A stretch of DNA of 64,000 nt, taken from positions 1,054,001 through 1,118,000 of the forward strand of contig NZ_JQMS01000001.1 in NCBI RefSeq assembly GCF_000744835.1. Direction: 5' to 3'. A program made the translations under genes and the position numbers. Shown piece after piece: positions 28,530 through 37,186 of this stretch; position 1 is the stretch's first letter, and each line of letters opens with the position of its first letter. The notes under the pieces were generated by a model. It did not search any database and was not told the DNA's origin. It was given only the letters and a program-made list of their open reading frames with translations. This stretch comes from Flavobacterium sp. 83. Its GTDB lineage: Bacteria; Bacteroidota; Bacteroidia; Flavobacteriales; Flavobacteriaceae.

Positions 28530-29900
28530 TTATAAGATTACTTTTTCTGTAGTTCCTTTCAAACGGCTTTTTTCAGCTGTAAATCCAATAATATGACTTT
28601 CAACTGAGGCGTCAATGGAAGAAGAAAGTAAACCGGAATTTTGTTGTGATACGGCTTGTATCCAGTCCGAAACTAAATTCCAATCACCGCCTCCGTGGGC
28701 ATCACTATTTTGTTGCCATTCCGTTTTTTCTCCAGTTAAAAAGTTAGTGTAAGTAAATTGCGACATATCGCCTACAATATCGCCATGACTACCCATGATA
28801 CGGGTGCGTCTTCCTTCGTATGATGTAAATGCTTCCATACTGAAGGCAGCCGTAACTCCATTAGAAAACTGAAGATTGGTTGTGTAATGATCCGGTTGGT
28901 CATTGTCCATTTGGTACACACAACGACCGTAATTAGTAGTTTTTAGACGGTCTAAAATAGCCTCACCCTGTTTGTCTTCTTCGGTAGGGAGATCAAACAC
29001 ATGAGTTCGTTGTCGGTCACGGTAATAAATTTTCAAAGCACTGTACGGGCATTCTTTTTCTATGGCGCATCCATCAATACAACGAGAGGTTGCACCTACG
29101 GGCATATTTTCTTTTTTAAACCATTTTAAATCACCAAATGCCGATATTCTTTCACAAGAATCTCCAACCAACCATCGTAAAATATCAAGATCATGACACG
29201 ATTTAGCCAGAATTATAGGGGTTGTTTCTTTACTATTGTGCCAGTTTCCACGTACGTAACTGTGTGACATGTGAATGTGCTGTATGGGTTCAAAATGCTG
29301 AATGCTTATAAGTTCTCCTATAGTCCCTTTTTGGATGAGTTCTCTTAATTTAATGAAATAGGGTGAATAACGCAGTACATGGCATACCGCCACGATGCGG
29401 TTTGTTTTTTTGGCCAAAGCCAATATTTTTCGGCATTCTTTTTCAGTGGGTGCTATTGGTTTTTCAAGCAAGATATCGTAACCCATAGACAAGGCTTTCA
29501 TGCAAGGCCCAAAATGTAAATTATCGGGTGTAGAAATGATCACAGCATCTGCAAATTTGGGACGGTTAAAAACATCCTCCCAAGTCACAAACCTATTTTC
29601 AACTGGAATACCATGTTTTTCGCTATAGCGCTCTTTTCTTATAACAATAGGGTCAGCTACTCCTACAATTTTTAAATGTTCTGGATATTGTAAGGCATAG
29701 TTGCCATAAACAGTACCGCGATTTCCAGCACCTAGCGTAATAGCGGTAACAGGTTTTATTGGTGCGGGGTATTTTTTTGGATCGGGAATATGCAAGCGAA
29801 GATTTGTTTCGGCAAATCCATGTAAAGGCATGGTTAATATACCGCCGGTGATAAGACCTAAAGTTTTAAGTAGATTTCTTCGTGAAAGTGCTTTTCCCAT
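28530..29900 (-). CDS. Gfo/Idh/MocA family oxidoreductase, Tat-exported
   Basis: 456 residues. The N-terminus MGKALSRRNLLKTLGLITGG has a twin-arginine motif (SRRNLLK), so the folded NAD(P)-bound enzyme is probably exported to the periplasm. A Rossmann domain follows (AITLGAGNRGTVYG), with the EKP motif in ILLEKPIAPTE and a C-terminal alpha/beta domain. A cysteine-containing insert, RCIDGCAIEKECPYS (near 275), is typical of this subgroup. It likely oxidises, reduces or (as some exported relatives do) hydrolyses a glycoside through a redox mechanism. The NagX-type gene follows. Confidence 0.85.
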   Translation of the reverse strand: MGKALSRRNLLKTLGLITGGILTMPLHGFAETNLRLHIPDPKKYPAPIKPVTAITLGAGNRGTVYGNYALQYPEHLKIVGVADPIVIRKERYSEKHGIPVENRFVTWEDVFNRPKFADAVIISTPDNLHFGPCMKALSMGYDILLEKPIAPTEKECRKILALAKKTNRIVAVCHVLRYSPYFIKLRELIQKGTIGELISIQHFEPIQHIHMSHSYVRGNWHNSKETTPIILAKSCHDLDILRWLVGDSCERISAFGDLKWFKKENMPVGATSRCIDGCAIEKECPYSALKIYYRDRQRTHVFDLPTEEDKQGEAILDRLKTTNYGRCVYQMDNDQPDHYTTNLQFSNGVTAAFSMEAFTSYEGRRTRIMGSHGDIVGDMSQFTYTNFLTGEKTEWQQNSDAHGGGDWNLVSDWIQAVSQQNSGLLSSSIDASVESHIIGFTAEKSRLKGTTEKVIL

Positions 29901-30473
29901 ATCAAATACGTATTTAGTTTATAGCTTCAATTCATTGGTCTATATGCTGTTTATTCTTTATAAAAGGGACAACTTATCCCATAATTAATTTAAATAACTG
30001 TTAAATATAAATAAAAAAACAAAACTTTTGTGCAATTTTTTATAATAAACTAAAAGGGACTTGATTGAGGGATGGCAGCAGTACTACAATGTTTTAGCCT
30101 TTATATTTTTTAGCTAATTATGAAGTACCTAAAAGATAAAAAAGGATTTATGACAATCTTACAATCAGTTGGATTGTATGGGATATGGTATTAAAGGTGG
30201 GTTCTTTTACCGGTCTAATTGAATTTTAGTGTCTTTTAAATTATAAAAAGGAACAATTTAAAACCAGATTCAATTTGCACTTAAAAATTAAATGGTCTCT
30301 AGGACTTGATTTTTTGTTTATCTTTGCTGAATAATTGTTAAACAAAAAGCAAATAACACTTAGTAGAGGAACTGGTATGTCTTTAAAATCATTTGGAAAA
30401 ATCCAATTGAAAATAAGCGTTACTTATATTGGCCTCATAATTAAATTGCTGTTCTACATTAAAAGAAAAATAA
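29901..30473. other. divergent intergenic region
   Basis: 573 bp between the oxidoreductase gene (minus) and the DUF2452 gene (plus). AT-rich, without a credible coding frame. A TATCTTTG box at 30,319-30,326 fits the Bacteroidota -7 consensus TAnnTTTG and would give a leader of about 140 nt for DUF2452. I see no repeats or riboswitch-like structure. Confidence 0.4.
30319..30326 (+). promoter_or_regulatory. possible -7 promoter box for the DUF2452 gene
   Basis: TATCTTTG matches TAnnTTTG. I could not identify a well-spaced -33 TTG element, so this is tentative. Confidence 0.3.
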
Positions 30474-30890
30474 ATGGAAACTAATAAACCAGATAACGTT
30501 GTTTACTCCCTTGAAGAAGGGTTTAATGCTAATATGTTGCCTTATGCTACCAATGTAGGTGCGCCCGTAATACGTGTGGATGATGTGGTGTCATGGAAAA
30601 GTAGGGGAATTGAGAATGTAAACAAAGAGTTGGTCAATAAATTTAACGAACTCCAATTGCAGTACCAAAAGTTAATGGAGGAATACGAATGGAACGAACT
30701 AGTGTACAGTGCTAAGTTCTCGTTCGAGCCCGTTATTGGCGAAATCTACCATTTGTACCGCGATGCCGCTGGAGTAAACTTTTTGTCCTTAATAAGCCCA
30801 CAAGAATGGAATCGAGAACACATAGGAACCTTTAGATTGAATAGTGATAAGAAGTGGGTGGTGCTTGATGGGAATCGTGGGGGGTATTAA
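30474..30890 (+). CDS. DUF2452 family protein
   Basis: 138 residues, soluble, no signal. It contains NMLPYATNVGAPVIRVDDVVS near the N-terminus, and FEPVIGEIYHLYR plus FLSLISPQEW toward the C-terminus, the conserved blocks of DUF2452. Function unknown. It is convergent with the helicase gene, 60 bp away, and probably marks the edge of the core chromosome before the defence region. Confidence 0.8.
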   Translation: METNKPDNVVYSLEEGFNANMLPYATNVGAPVIRVDDVVSWKSRGIENVNKELVNKFNELQLQYQKLMEEYEWNELVYSAKFSFEPVIGEIYHLYRDAAGVNFLSLISPQEWNREHIGTFRLNSDKKWVVLDGNRGGY

Positions 30891-30906
30891 GATATAAAGT
30901 TCACTA

Positions 30907-30936
30907 TTGTAAAAACAAACAATATTTTGCAATAAG
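30907..30936. repeat. 30-bp repeat, copy 1 (TTGTAAAAA...TTTTGCAATAAG)
   Basis: Matches 36,779-36,808 at 27 of 30 positions in the same orientation. The two copies flank the helicase-NUDIX and Fic genes (about 5.9 kb). Here it lies between the convergent DUF2452 and helicase genes. Confidence 0.5.
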
Positions 30937-30950
30937 GCTTTATACTGATT

Positions 30951-33900
30951 TTATGCAATAATTGAAACAAACTCTCCAACAACTCTCATTTCTACTCCAT
31001 TTTCTTCAGTGATAAAGATATTTTTGTAAGATGTATCGAATGAATTTGGCCTTAAAAGAATTGAAGTGTGTTCCCAACCTTCTTCCGTTACTACTTTTTC
31101 ACTTGAATAGGTCTTAATTGTAAAAGCCGAATTGAAATCTTGATCTTGAATATCAATATTTTCAATTAAAACTATTTTTCCGTTTCTACTACCGCCAGTA
31201 TAAGGCTTAAACAAGCAGATTGAACCATTTGGAATAACTCTATTCATTGATTCTCCAACTATTTTACATGCAAAATAGTCGTTTTTAGAATTTGCAGGTC
31301 CTTCAATTAGGGTAAATTCTTTCTCAGATTGAATTTTACTAAATGTTCCAGCTGCTGCATAGAAATCATATAAAGGAACTGGGTTTTGTAATATGGGTTC
31401 AAAATTGATTGTTGCTTGGAACTGATCAATTTCAACTTTCGTTTCAGATTTTTTAGTTTTCTCAGTTAATTTTTCTTCCAAATAATTATACATAGATGGG
31501 GAAACTGGACTAGCCAAATTGAAACGGATTTTTACAACTGAAACTTTTTTTCCACTATCATTACTCATTGTTGTTTGCTCAATTTGATTTAGTTCAGGAC
31601 TCACTTCTCCCATATAATAAAAGTCCATTCCTTCATCATTATTTTTTTTGATAAAAAGAGGAAGCCTAATAGCTCCATTTTTTCCTAAAATAGATTGAAC
31701 ATCTTTACTGTTTATGTTTCTATTAGATTTTGACATCCAATCAAATTCCTTGGCATTTACAAATTTATCTTCATATTTTGTAGATTCAGATATGTCTTCT
31801 TCTTTGTGATAGTTTACAAAAATGGGGCAATGAGAATTGTCGGGACTTACTAAATATCCACCTACATTTTGTGCAACTGGATTTTCTATAGTGTTTAATA
31901 TTCTGAAAACATCTTTACGAGAATATTTTCGATAAAGTAGAAATCCTTCTTGCCAATTATTTGGTTCAAATACTTTGTCAAATTCATATATTGAATAATC
32001 TGTAGAATCAACTAAAAATGTTTTAAATGTTTCATGGCTTAAGTAAGAAAGAAATGTGTTTGAAAAAATGAAACTGTCGTTCTCTAATTTTATAATATCT
32101 AAATTATAAATCTCTTTTGCAGAAATTAGCTTCCCTTCTTTTTTCTCTCTAATAAATTCAAAATTTAAATTTGAAATACACGATTGAATTGTTTCATTGG
32201 AAAAGGTGTAATGATATTTTTTTAAAATTATTTCTTTTAAAGTAGTTAATGAAAGCTTTCCATTTTTAATTAATAATTTGATGATTATACTTTCTTCAAC
32301 TCTTTTTGAATTGTTTATTTCTTTAGAAAAAAGCTCCAAAAGTTTAATTTGTTCCTTAGCTAAATCTGAGTTGTATTCTTGCTCAACTTTAACAATGAAA
32401 TTATAATAAGAACCTGCATAATTTACATACAAATATGGATCTCTGGAACCATGCTCTATAAAATCCATCATCATTGGGATTCTACCAAGCTTGAATTTCA
32501 ATAAGTAGTAATCTTTTTTTAAATCAGAGAACAATTGCATGTTTGCTGAATCAATAGATTGAAATATCTTTTCTTTAGTGATTTCATCAAAATTAATTGT
32601 TGAAGAACCAGGAATCATTCTACTTCCTTCCGTAATTAATTTTCTAAGAGAATCTTTATTATATGAGGTATCACCATAAAGTGCGATTGGAATTAGATAG
32701 TTGTTTTCGTAATTCCCTATAAAATCAATAACGGTTACATAGTTTTTCCCATCAATTTTTCTCAATCCTCGACCTAATTGCTGAATAAAAATGATAGATG
32801 ATTCAGTTGGTCGAAGCATAATAATCTGATTAATTTTAGGAATATCAATACCTTCATTGAAAATATCAACTGTAAAAATATAATCAAGTTTTTCGTGTAT
32901 ATTATCTGATTCTAACTTCTCAATTGCTTTTGCTCTTTCTAATTCAGTACTATCACCAGTTAAGGCAACTGTTTTAAGTCCCTTTAAATTAAATAAAGCA
33001 GAGAGTTCAGTTGCTTCTTTTTTTCTAGAACAAAAAATTAAACCTCTAGTGATGCCGTTGTCACTTCCGTAAAATCGGGCTTGTTCAATTACTCTTTTAA
33101 CTCTTTCAGTAGAAACTAATAAATTAAAATCTGATTTATTGTCAATCACATTATTGTCAATTAATAAATCGGCGACACCATAATAGTGAAACGGACTGAG
33201 CATTTCTTCTTCCATTGCTCGGTTTAATCTAATCTCATAAGCAATATTGTGGTCAAATAATTGAAATATATTGTTACCATCAGTTCTTTCAGGAGTAGCG
33301 GTCATTCCTAAGAGAAACTTTGGTTCAAAATAATCGATTAATCGCAAATAAGAATCTGCGCCAGATCTATGCGTTTCATCAATGATTATGTAATCAAAAT
33401 GATATTTTGAAAAATTTTCAAGATGCGTTAATTTTGAAATTGTTTGAATTGTTGAAAACACGAAATCGCATTCTAATTCTCTTTTTTCACCAGAATACAA
33501 ACCCATTGTTTTGTTTTTACCAAAAACTTTTTGGAAAGTCTTTAATGAATCTTTTGCAATGGTTAATCGATGTACTACAAATAGTAATTTTCTAGGATTA
33601 AAAGCTTTTGCGTCGAATGCTGATAAATAAGTTTTTCCAGTTCCTGTTGCAGATATTATTAAAGCTTTATTCTTTTTATCTTTTCGTAAATTTTCTAAAT
33701 TTTCCAATGCTTCTAACTGCATAGCATTAGGAGTTATTTCAGTTAGGATTTTATCTAATCCCGCTGTTTTATTTGTGAGAAATTGCTTTTTATAAATCTC
33801 TTCGTAAAGTGAGATATAATCAGTGGTTACAACAGTTGCTTTTTCAAAATCAGCTTGAAATTCCCAAAGTACGTCTTCAACTAAACCACTTTCATTTAAG

Positions 33901-34376
33901 GCCGACACTTTAATGTTCCATTCCTTATTTGTAGATAAAGCACTGTCCGTTAAATTACTACTTCCTACAATTAGATTGTAATGGTCTTTATTTTTAAATA
34001 TATATCCTTTTGCATGAGCGTTACCAGTTGTAGCGATGCGTAAATCGATGTTTTTAAATTGCAATAATCTTTTTAATGCTTCAGGTTGTGTGAAATTTAA
34101 ATATTGAGATACTAAAATTTGACCCGTTATCTTTCGGTTTTCTAATTCTTTTAATTTGTTAATTATTGTTGCAACTCCACTTGTCGTAACAAACGCTACG
34201 GAAATATAAAACTGATTACAATTTTCAAGTTCGTGAAGTATTGTTGAAAGTACTTTTTTTGGTGGATTTTTTTGATTGACAAGTAACTCCGGTTGATAAG
34301 CTAAATCGGACAAAACATTTTTATCTACATAGCCTGTTTGTAAACTGGAATTAAAAATTTGAATTATCTTATCCAT
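30951..34376 (-). CDS. PLD nuclease-SF2 helicase-DUF3427-type protein with C-terminal LexA-like S24 peptidase
   Basis: 1141 residues. Order: phospholipase-D-type nuclease domain (about 35-185) with HAKGYI (His121, Lys123) and GSSNLTDSAL; SF2 helicase with Walker A ATGTGKT (243-249), DETH box (333-336), MTATPERTDG and QQLGRGLR; a middle region of DUF3427 type; and a C-terminal S24 peptidase-like domain (about 1003-1141). The latter has GESM (candidate Ser1043) and Lys1088 in AFTIK, with an Ala-Gly bond at 1009-1010 in YAAAGTF placed 33 residues before the serine, much as in LexA/UmuD. By family it should act on foreign or damaged nucleic acid. The NUDIX gene upstream overlaps it by 8 nt, so they form one operon. 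Confidence 0.85.
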   Translation of the reverse strand: MDKIIQIFNSSLQTGYVDKNVLSDLAYQPELLVNQKNPPKKVLSTILHELENCNQFYISVAFVTTSGVATIINKLKELENRKITGQILVSQYLNFTQPEALKRLLQFKNIDLRIATTGNAHAKGYIFKNKDHYNLIVGSSNLTDSALSTNKEWNIKVSALNESGLVEDVLWEFQADFEKATVVTTDYISLYEEIYKKQFLTNKTAGLDKILTEITPNAMQLEALENLENLRKDKKNKALIISATGTGKTYLSAFDAKAFNPRKLLFVVHRLTIAKDSLKTFQKVFGKNKTMGLYSGEKRELECDFVFSTIQTISKLTHLENFSKYHFDYIIIDETHRSGADSYLRLIDYFEPKFLLGMTATPERTDGNNIFQLFDHNIAYEIRLNRAMEEEMLSPFHYYGVADLLIDNNVIDNKSDFNLLVSTERVKRVIEQARFYGSDNGITRGLIFCSRKKEATELSALFNLKGLKTVALTGDSTELERAKAIEKLESDNIHEKLDYIFTVDIFNEGIDIPKINQIIMLRPTESSIIFIQQLGRGLRKIDGKNYVTVIDFIGNYENNYLIPIALYGDTSYNKDSLRKLITEGSRMIPGSSTINFDEITKEKIFQSIDSANMQLFSDLKKDYYLLKFKLGRIPMMMDFIEHGSRDPYLYVNYAGSYYNFIVKVEQEYNSDLAKEQIKLLELFSKEINNSKRVEESIIIKLLIKNGKLSLTTLKEIILKKYHYTFSNETIQSCISNLNFEFIREKKEGKLISAKEIYNLDIIKLENDSFIFSNTFLSYLSHETFKTFLVDSTDYSIYEFDKVFEPNNWQEGFLLYRKYSRKDVFRILNTIENPVAQNVGGYLVSPDNSHCPIFVNYHKEEDISESTKYEDKFVNAKEFDWMSKSNRNINSKDVQSILGKNGAIRLPLFIKKNNDEGMDFYYMGEVSPELNQIEQTTMSNDSGKKVSVVKIRFNLASPVSPSMYNYLEEKLTEKTKKSETKVEIDQFQATINFEPILQNPVPLYDFYAAAGTFSKIQSEKEFTLIEGPANSKNDYFACKIVGESMNRVIPNGSICLFKPYTGGSRNGKIVLIENIDIQDQDFNSAFTIKTYSSEKVVTEEGWEHTSILLRPNSFDTSYKNIFITEENGVEMRVVGEFVSIIA

Positions 34377-34764
34377 TCATTATCAATTTATTTACAATCG
34401 GAATATCTGCTGCTGCCCAATCAAGGGTTTTAAGTTGTTTTGGATTTAACCATTCTAGAGCTATATGTTCATTAAGGATAAGTTCTTTTGATTTAGCCTC
34501 ACAAATAAAACTATGCATAGTCAATTCAAAATCTGGGTATTGATGAATAACGGTAAGAAATAAAGATTTTATATCTGTTACAATATTAAGTTCTTCCAGT
34601 AATTCACGTTTTAAAGCATCTTGTTTTGTTTCGCCTTGCTCAATTTTTCCTCCAGGAAATTCAAATTTCTCTGATATATAAGACAACTTATTTTTAGGCC
34701 TTTGCACACATAGAATTTTATTTTCAAAAAAGATTACTGCAGCTACTACTTCAACTTTTTTCAT
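34369..34764 (-). CDS. NUDIX hydrolase (MutT-like)
   Basis: 131 residues. A complete Nudix box, GGKIEQGETKQDALKRELLE followed by ELNI, occupies about 39-62 and fits GX5EX7REUXEEXGU. The size and the start KVEVVAAVIFFENKILCVQR are MutT-like (8-oxo-dGTP or other NTP pyrophosphohydrolase). Its stop overlaps the helicase ATG by 8 nt, implying translational coupling. It may sanitise or alter nucleotides for the helicase-nuclease, or remove a signal nucleotide; the substrate cannot be told from sequence. Confidence 0.9.
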   Translation of the reverse strand: MKKVEVVAAVIFFENKILCVQRPKNKLSYISEKFEFPGGKIEQGETKQDALKRELLEELNIVTDIKSLFLTVIHQYPDFELTMHSFICEAKSKELILNEHIALEWLNPKQLKTLDWAAADIPIVNKLIMNG

Positions 34765-35233
34765 TTTTAACCTTGGTTTCTTGTATATGCTTTTCCAATT
34801 TGGAAAGTATGTTTTACAATGTTTTTATTTTTTAGTTATACAAATATATAGGTTTATTCTCAACAAGTATCACGTTTTGAGTTCTTATAACTTTTTTACT
34901 TTTGCAATTTAAAGTAGCAAAAAAAGTTGTTTTTGCAATAGAAAAAACTTTTAATTATAATATCAAATTCTATTTTAACTCAATCCCCCTAGCCCTGACT
35001 GTAATGGAATTCCTTATGCAAGAGGCTGCTGTTTTTCTAGGTATAAAAGAGCGACTGCAAGAAGCTCCTTTTATGCCTTAGAAAAGCAAGGGCTATCAAT
35101 AAGAATGAAAGGAAAGGCAGGAATTGCTCCTGTACTACAAAGAGGGTTTAAAAAAGGGTGTAGTGGATATTTTTGGTTTTTATAAAACTAAGGTACTCTA
35201 GAACGCGAGCTATCCCCAAATAGGAAAGTAGTA

Positions 35234-35282
35234 AAAACAAAAAAGACCTTAAATTGCTGTAAAGTCTTTTTAAAAAGCTCCC
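35234..35282 (-). repeat. partial third copy of the tRNA-Asn tail (old attachment site)
   Basis: 49 bp matching the 5' part of the 70-bp att repeats at 36,971 and 57,724 with one mismatch (A for C at 35,251). It covers the tRNA terminator hairpin and the first six bases (GCTCCC) leading into the tRNA 3' end, then diverges. Confidence 0.8.
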
Positions 35283-35569
35283 CTTATTGATGGAAGCTGC
35301 AGCCAGAAAGCTCTTTTTGATTATGCAAATATAAAAAAATTTGAGCGTTAACTTTTTTTCTTGAAAGGATCATTGTCATTTTTTTATTGTTTATTTCCTT
35401 AACTTACCTTAAACTTACTGGAGGTAAAATGAAGTGATTAAAAATATTTAATTTCACAGTTAACATTTTTTCACTAAAAAAACCGTTAAACGCCAAAAGA
35501 ACTGTTTAATTAAATATTAGATAATCCTATAAGTTCTATAATTCAGTTTTGGGATACATTGTTAAATCA

Positions 35570-35599
35570 AAAAAGGCTATCAGTAATGATAGCCTTTTT
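35570..35599 (-). terminator. terminator of the Fic gene
   Basis: 13-bp arms AAAAAGGCTATCA (35,570-35,582) and complement (35,587-35,599), 4-nt loop, 32 nt past the Fic stop on the minus strand. Confidence 0.85.
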
Positions 35600-35630
35600 G
35601 CTTTTGCTGTCTATATAGAACACATTTTCT

Positions 35631-36752
35631 TTATTTGAATAAATTCATGTATTTTTTAAAAACATAAATCTTACCTCTTTTCCCTCCAGTTACTTCTTCT
35701 AGAATTTCTAATTCTTCCATATCTGCTATTAAACTATAAGCGGTACGTTGAGAAACGCTTGTGATGTCAATCACTTTATTGACATCTATAATTGGTTTTT
35801 TTAATAAGTAATGCAGTATTTTTTGTGCGTTATTGGCTCTTGAACCTAATGTTTGTATGTTTAATTCTGAATTAGTTTTTAATTTCAAAATTTCATCAAA
35901 AGTTTCCACACCTTTTTTAGCAGTTTCAATCACACCCACTAAAAAGAATTTCAACCATTGTTTTAAATCATTATGAGTTCTTGCTCTCATTAAATTATCA
36001 TAATAAAGGGTTTTATTGCGTTCAAAAAAATCAGATAAGTACAATATGGGTTGCTTTAGTATTTCTTTGTCTACCAAATAGAGTGTGATTAATAATCGAC
36101 CTACCCTACCGTTACCATCTAAAAAAGGGTGAATCGTTTCGAACTGGTAGTGAATAATTCCTATTTTTATCAAATCAGGTAATAATCCTTCATTATGCGT
36201 AAATTTCTCAACATCACTCATCAAATTACCAATACTTGAATGAATTGGTGGAATAAATACGGCATCATTTATAGAAGCGCCACCTATCCGGTTTTGGCTG
36301 GTTCTAAATTCACCTGGCAATTTGTTTTCGCCTCTCACCCCTTGTAAAAGCACCTTATGGGTTTCTTTTATCAAACGCCCTGAAAACGGAATTTCTTTAA
36401 GCATTGCTATAGCGGTGTGCATTGCCGAAATGTAATTTTGAACCTCATCCCAATCATCCCGTTTTTCAGAACTTATGTCTTCTTTGTCTAAAAGAGCTTC
36501 TTCCATATTAGTTTGTGTGCCTTCAATTCTACTACTTTGTGTAGCTTCTTTTAGAATGTGCATGCTAATAAACAAATCAATATCAGGAATGTGATTACTA
36601 TACATGTCCAATCTCCCCAAGTGCCTATCTGCCTTTGAGAGCAAATTCAATAGTTCCATATCACCTAACAACCATTCTTTATTGATGAATTCAGGTTGAA
36701 AGCTTTTATAATAGCCTTGGTTAATGTATTTTCCTGACTTGAAATTTTGCAT
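35631..36752 (-). CDS. Fic family protein (AMPylator-type), self-inhibited class
   Basis: 373 residues. The N-terminal part has the inhibitory-helix motif S73-SRI-E77-G (S/TxxxEG), placing it with Fic proteins whose inhibitory helix is N-terminal in the same chain. The Fic core has HPFLDGNGRVGR at 208-219, all catalytic residues present. The C-terminus (about 295-370) is a winged-helix-like region (VNKVIDITSVSQRTAYSLIA). Family enzymes transfer AMP or other nucleotides to protein targets, and this domain layout is common in defence and mobile regions. Several palindromes precede the start codon, so autoregulation through the winged helix is plausible. Confidence 0.9.
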   Translation of the reverse strand: MQNFKSGKYINQGYYKSFQPEFINKEWLLGDMELLNLLSKADRHLGRLDMYSNHIPDIDLFISMHILKEATQSSRIEGTQTNMEEALLDKEDISSEKRDDWDEVQNYISAMHTAIAMLKEIPFSGRLIKETHKVLLQGVRGENKLPGEFRTSQNRIGGASINDAVFIPPIHSSIGNLMSDVEKFTHNEGLLPDLIKIGIIHYQFETIHPFLDGNGRVGRLLITLYLVDKEILKQPILYLSDFFERNKTLYYDNLMRARTHNDLKQWLKFFLVGVIETAKKGVETFDEILKLKTNSELNIQTLGSRANNAQKILHYLLKKPIIDVNKVIDITSVSQRTAYSLIADMEELEILEEVTGGKRGKIYVFKKYMNLFK

Positions 36753-36763
36753 AGTAATTTACA

Positions 36764-36777
36764 ATATGAATTCATAT
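36764..36777. promoter_or_regulatory. 14-bp palindrome just upstream of Fic
   Basis: ATATGAATTCATAT, perfect, 12-25 nt before the Fic ATG. Candidate operator overlapping the translation start region. Confidence 0.4.
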
Positions 36778-36778
36778 G

Positions 36779-36808
36779 TTGTAAAAATAACTAATATTTT
36801 GCAATAAG
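36779..36808. repeat. 30-bp repeat, copy 2
   Basis: 27 of 30 positions match the copy at 30,907-30,936. It contains the TTTTGCAATA element also seen further upstream of Fic. Confidence 0.5.
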
Positions 36809-36833
36809 ATATCTACTATTGTAATTTTTTAGA

Positions 36834-36849
36834 TTTTATTGCAATAAAA
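36834..36849. promoter_or_regulatory. 16-bp palindrome TTTTATTGCAATAAAA
   Basis: Perfect palindrome about 82-97 nt upstream of the Fic start. Its TATTGCAATA core recurs at 36,857-36,866, spaced 23 bp centre to centre (about two helical turns). This looks like a regulator-binding array. Confidence 0.5.
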
Positions 36850-36856
36850 GAAAGGC

Positions 36857-36866
36857 TATTGCAATA
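36857..36866. promoter_or_regulatory. second TATTGCAATA palindrome
   Basis: Perfect 10-bp palindrome sharing the core of the 16-bp palindrome at 36,834. Confidence 0.4.
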
Positions 36867-36970
36867 CAATGTAATTATAACTCAGTAGAATGAAAAAACG
36901 TTTAGAAGTCAAGAAGTAAGGGAAATGAAATTCTTGAACTTGACCATAATTTTATTTAAACAAAAGGCTA

Positions 36971-37040
36971 AAAACAAAAAAGACCTTACATTGCTGTAAA
37001 GTCTTTTTAAAAAGCTCCCTCTCTTGGGCTCGAACCAAGG
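36971..37040 (-). repeat. attachment-site copy at the distal end of the tRNA-Asn element
   Basis: 70 bp identical to 57,724-57,793: the tRNA terminator hairpin plus the last 26 nt of tRNA-Asn (acceptor 3' strand and most of the T arm). Beyond 37,040 the sequence keeps only loose similarity (GATTAGCAGT versus GATTAACAGT) and is not a working tRNA. Confidence 0.93.
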
Positions 37041-37186
37041 GACAGATTAGCAGTTAAATCAAGACTTGACGTTGTTTTACTTCTATTATGATGGCCAATT
37101 TGATGCCTATTGTATTATTTTTTAGAGTGTATTTATATTCAACAAAAATACAATTTTAAATAAAAGAGTAATGATTAATTCTTCTT

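Larger units (their letters stand above)
34765..35630. other. 866-bp spacer with a tRNA-tail copy and possible gene debris
   Basis: No intact gene. Around 35,010-35,180, short frames on the plus strand (EAAVFLGIK, then in another frame ARSSFYALEKQGLSIRMKGK) look like fragments of a DNA-binding protein, too broken to name. At 35,234-35,282 is a partial copy of the tRNA-Asn 3'-tail and terminator found at the element boundaries. The final part holds the Fic terminator. Confidence 0.5.

Noticed and set aside
35010..35180. A possible excisionase or HTH gene in the spacer
   Set aside because: Only short pieces in different frames look protein-like; too weak to name, so reported only as possible debris.
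36971..37040. A second tRNA-Asn gene at the distal repeat
   Set aside because: Only the 3' 26 nt and terminator are present; the D and anticodon arms are missing.
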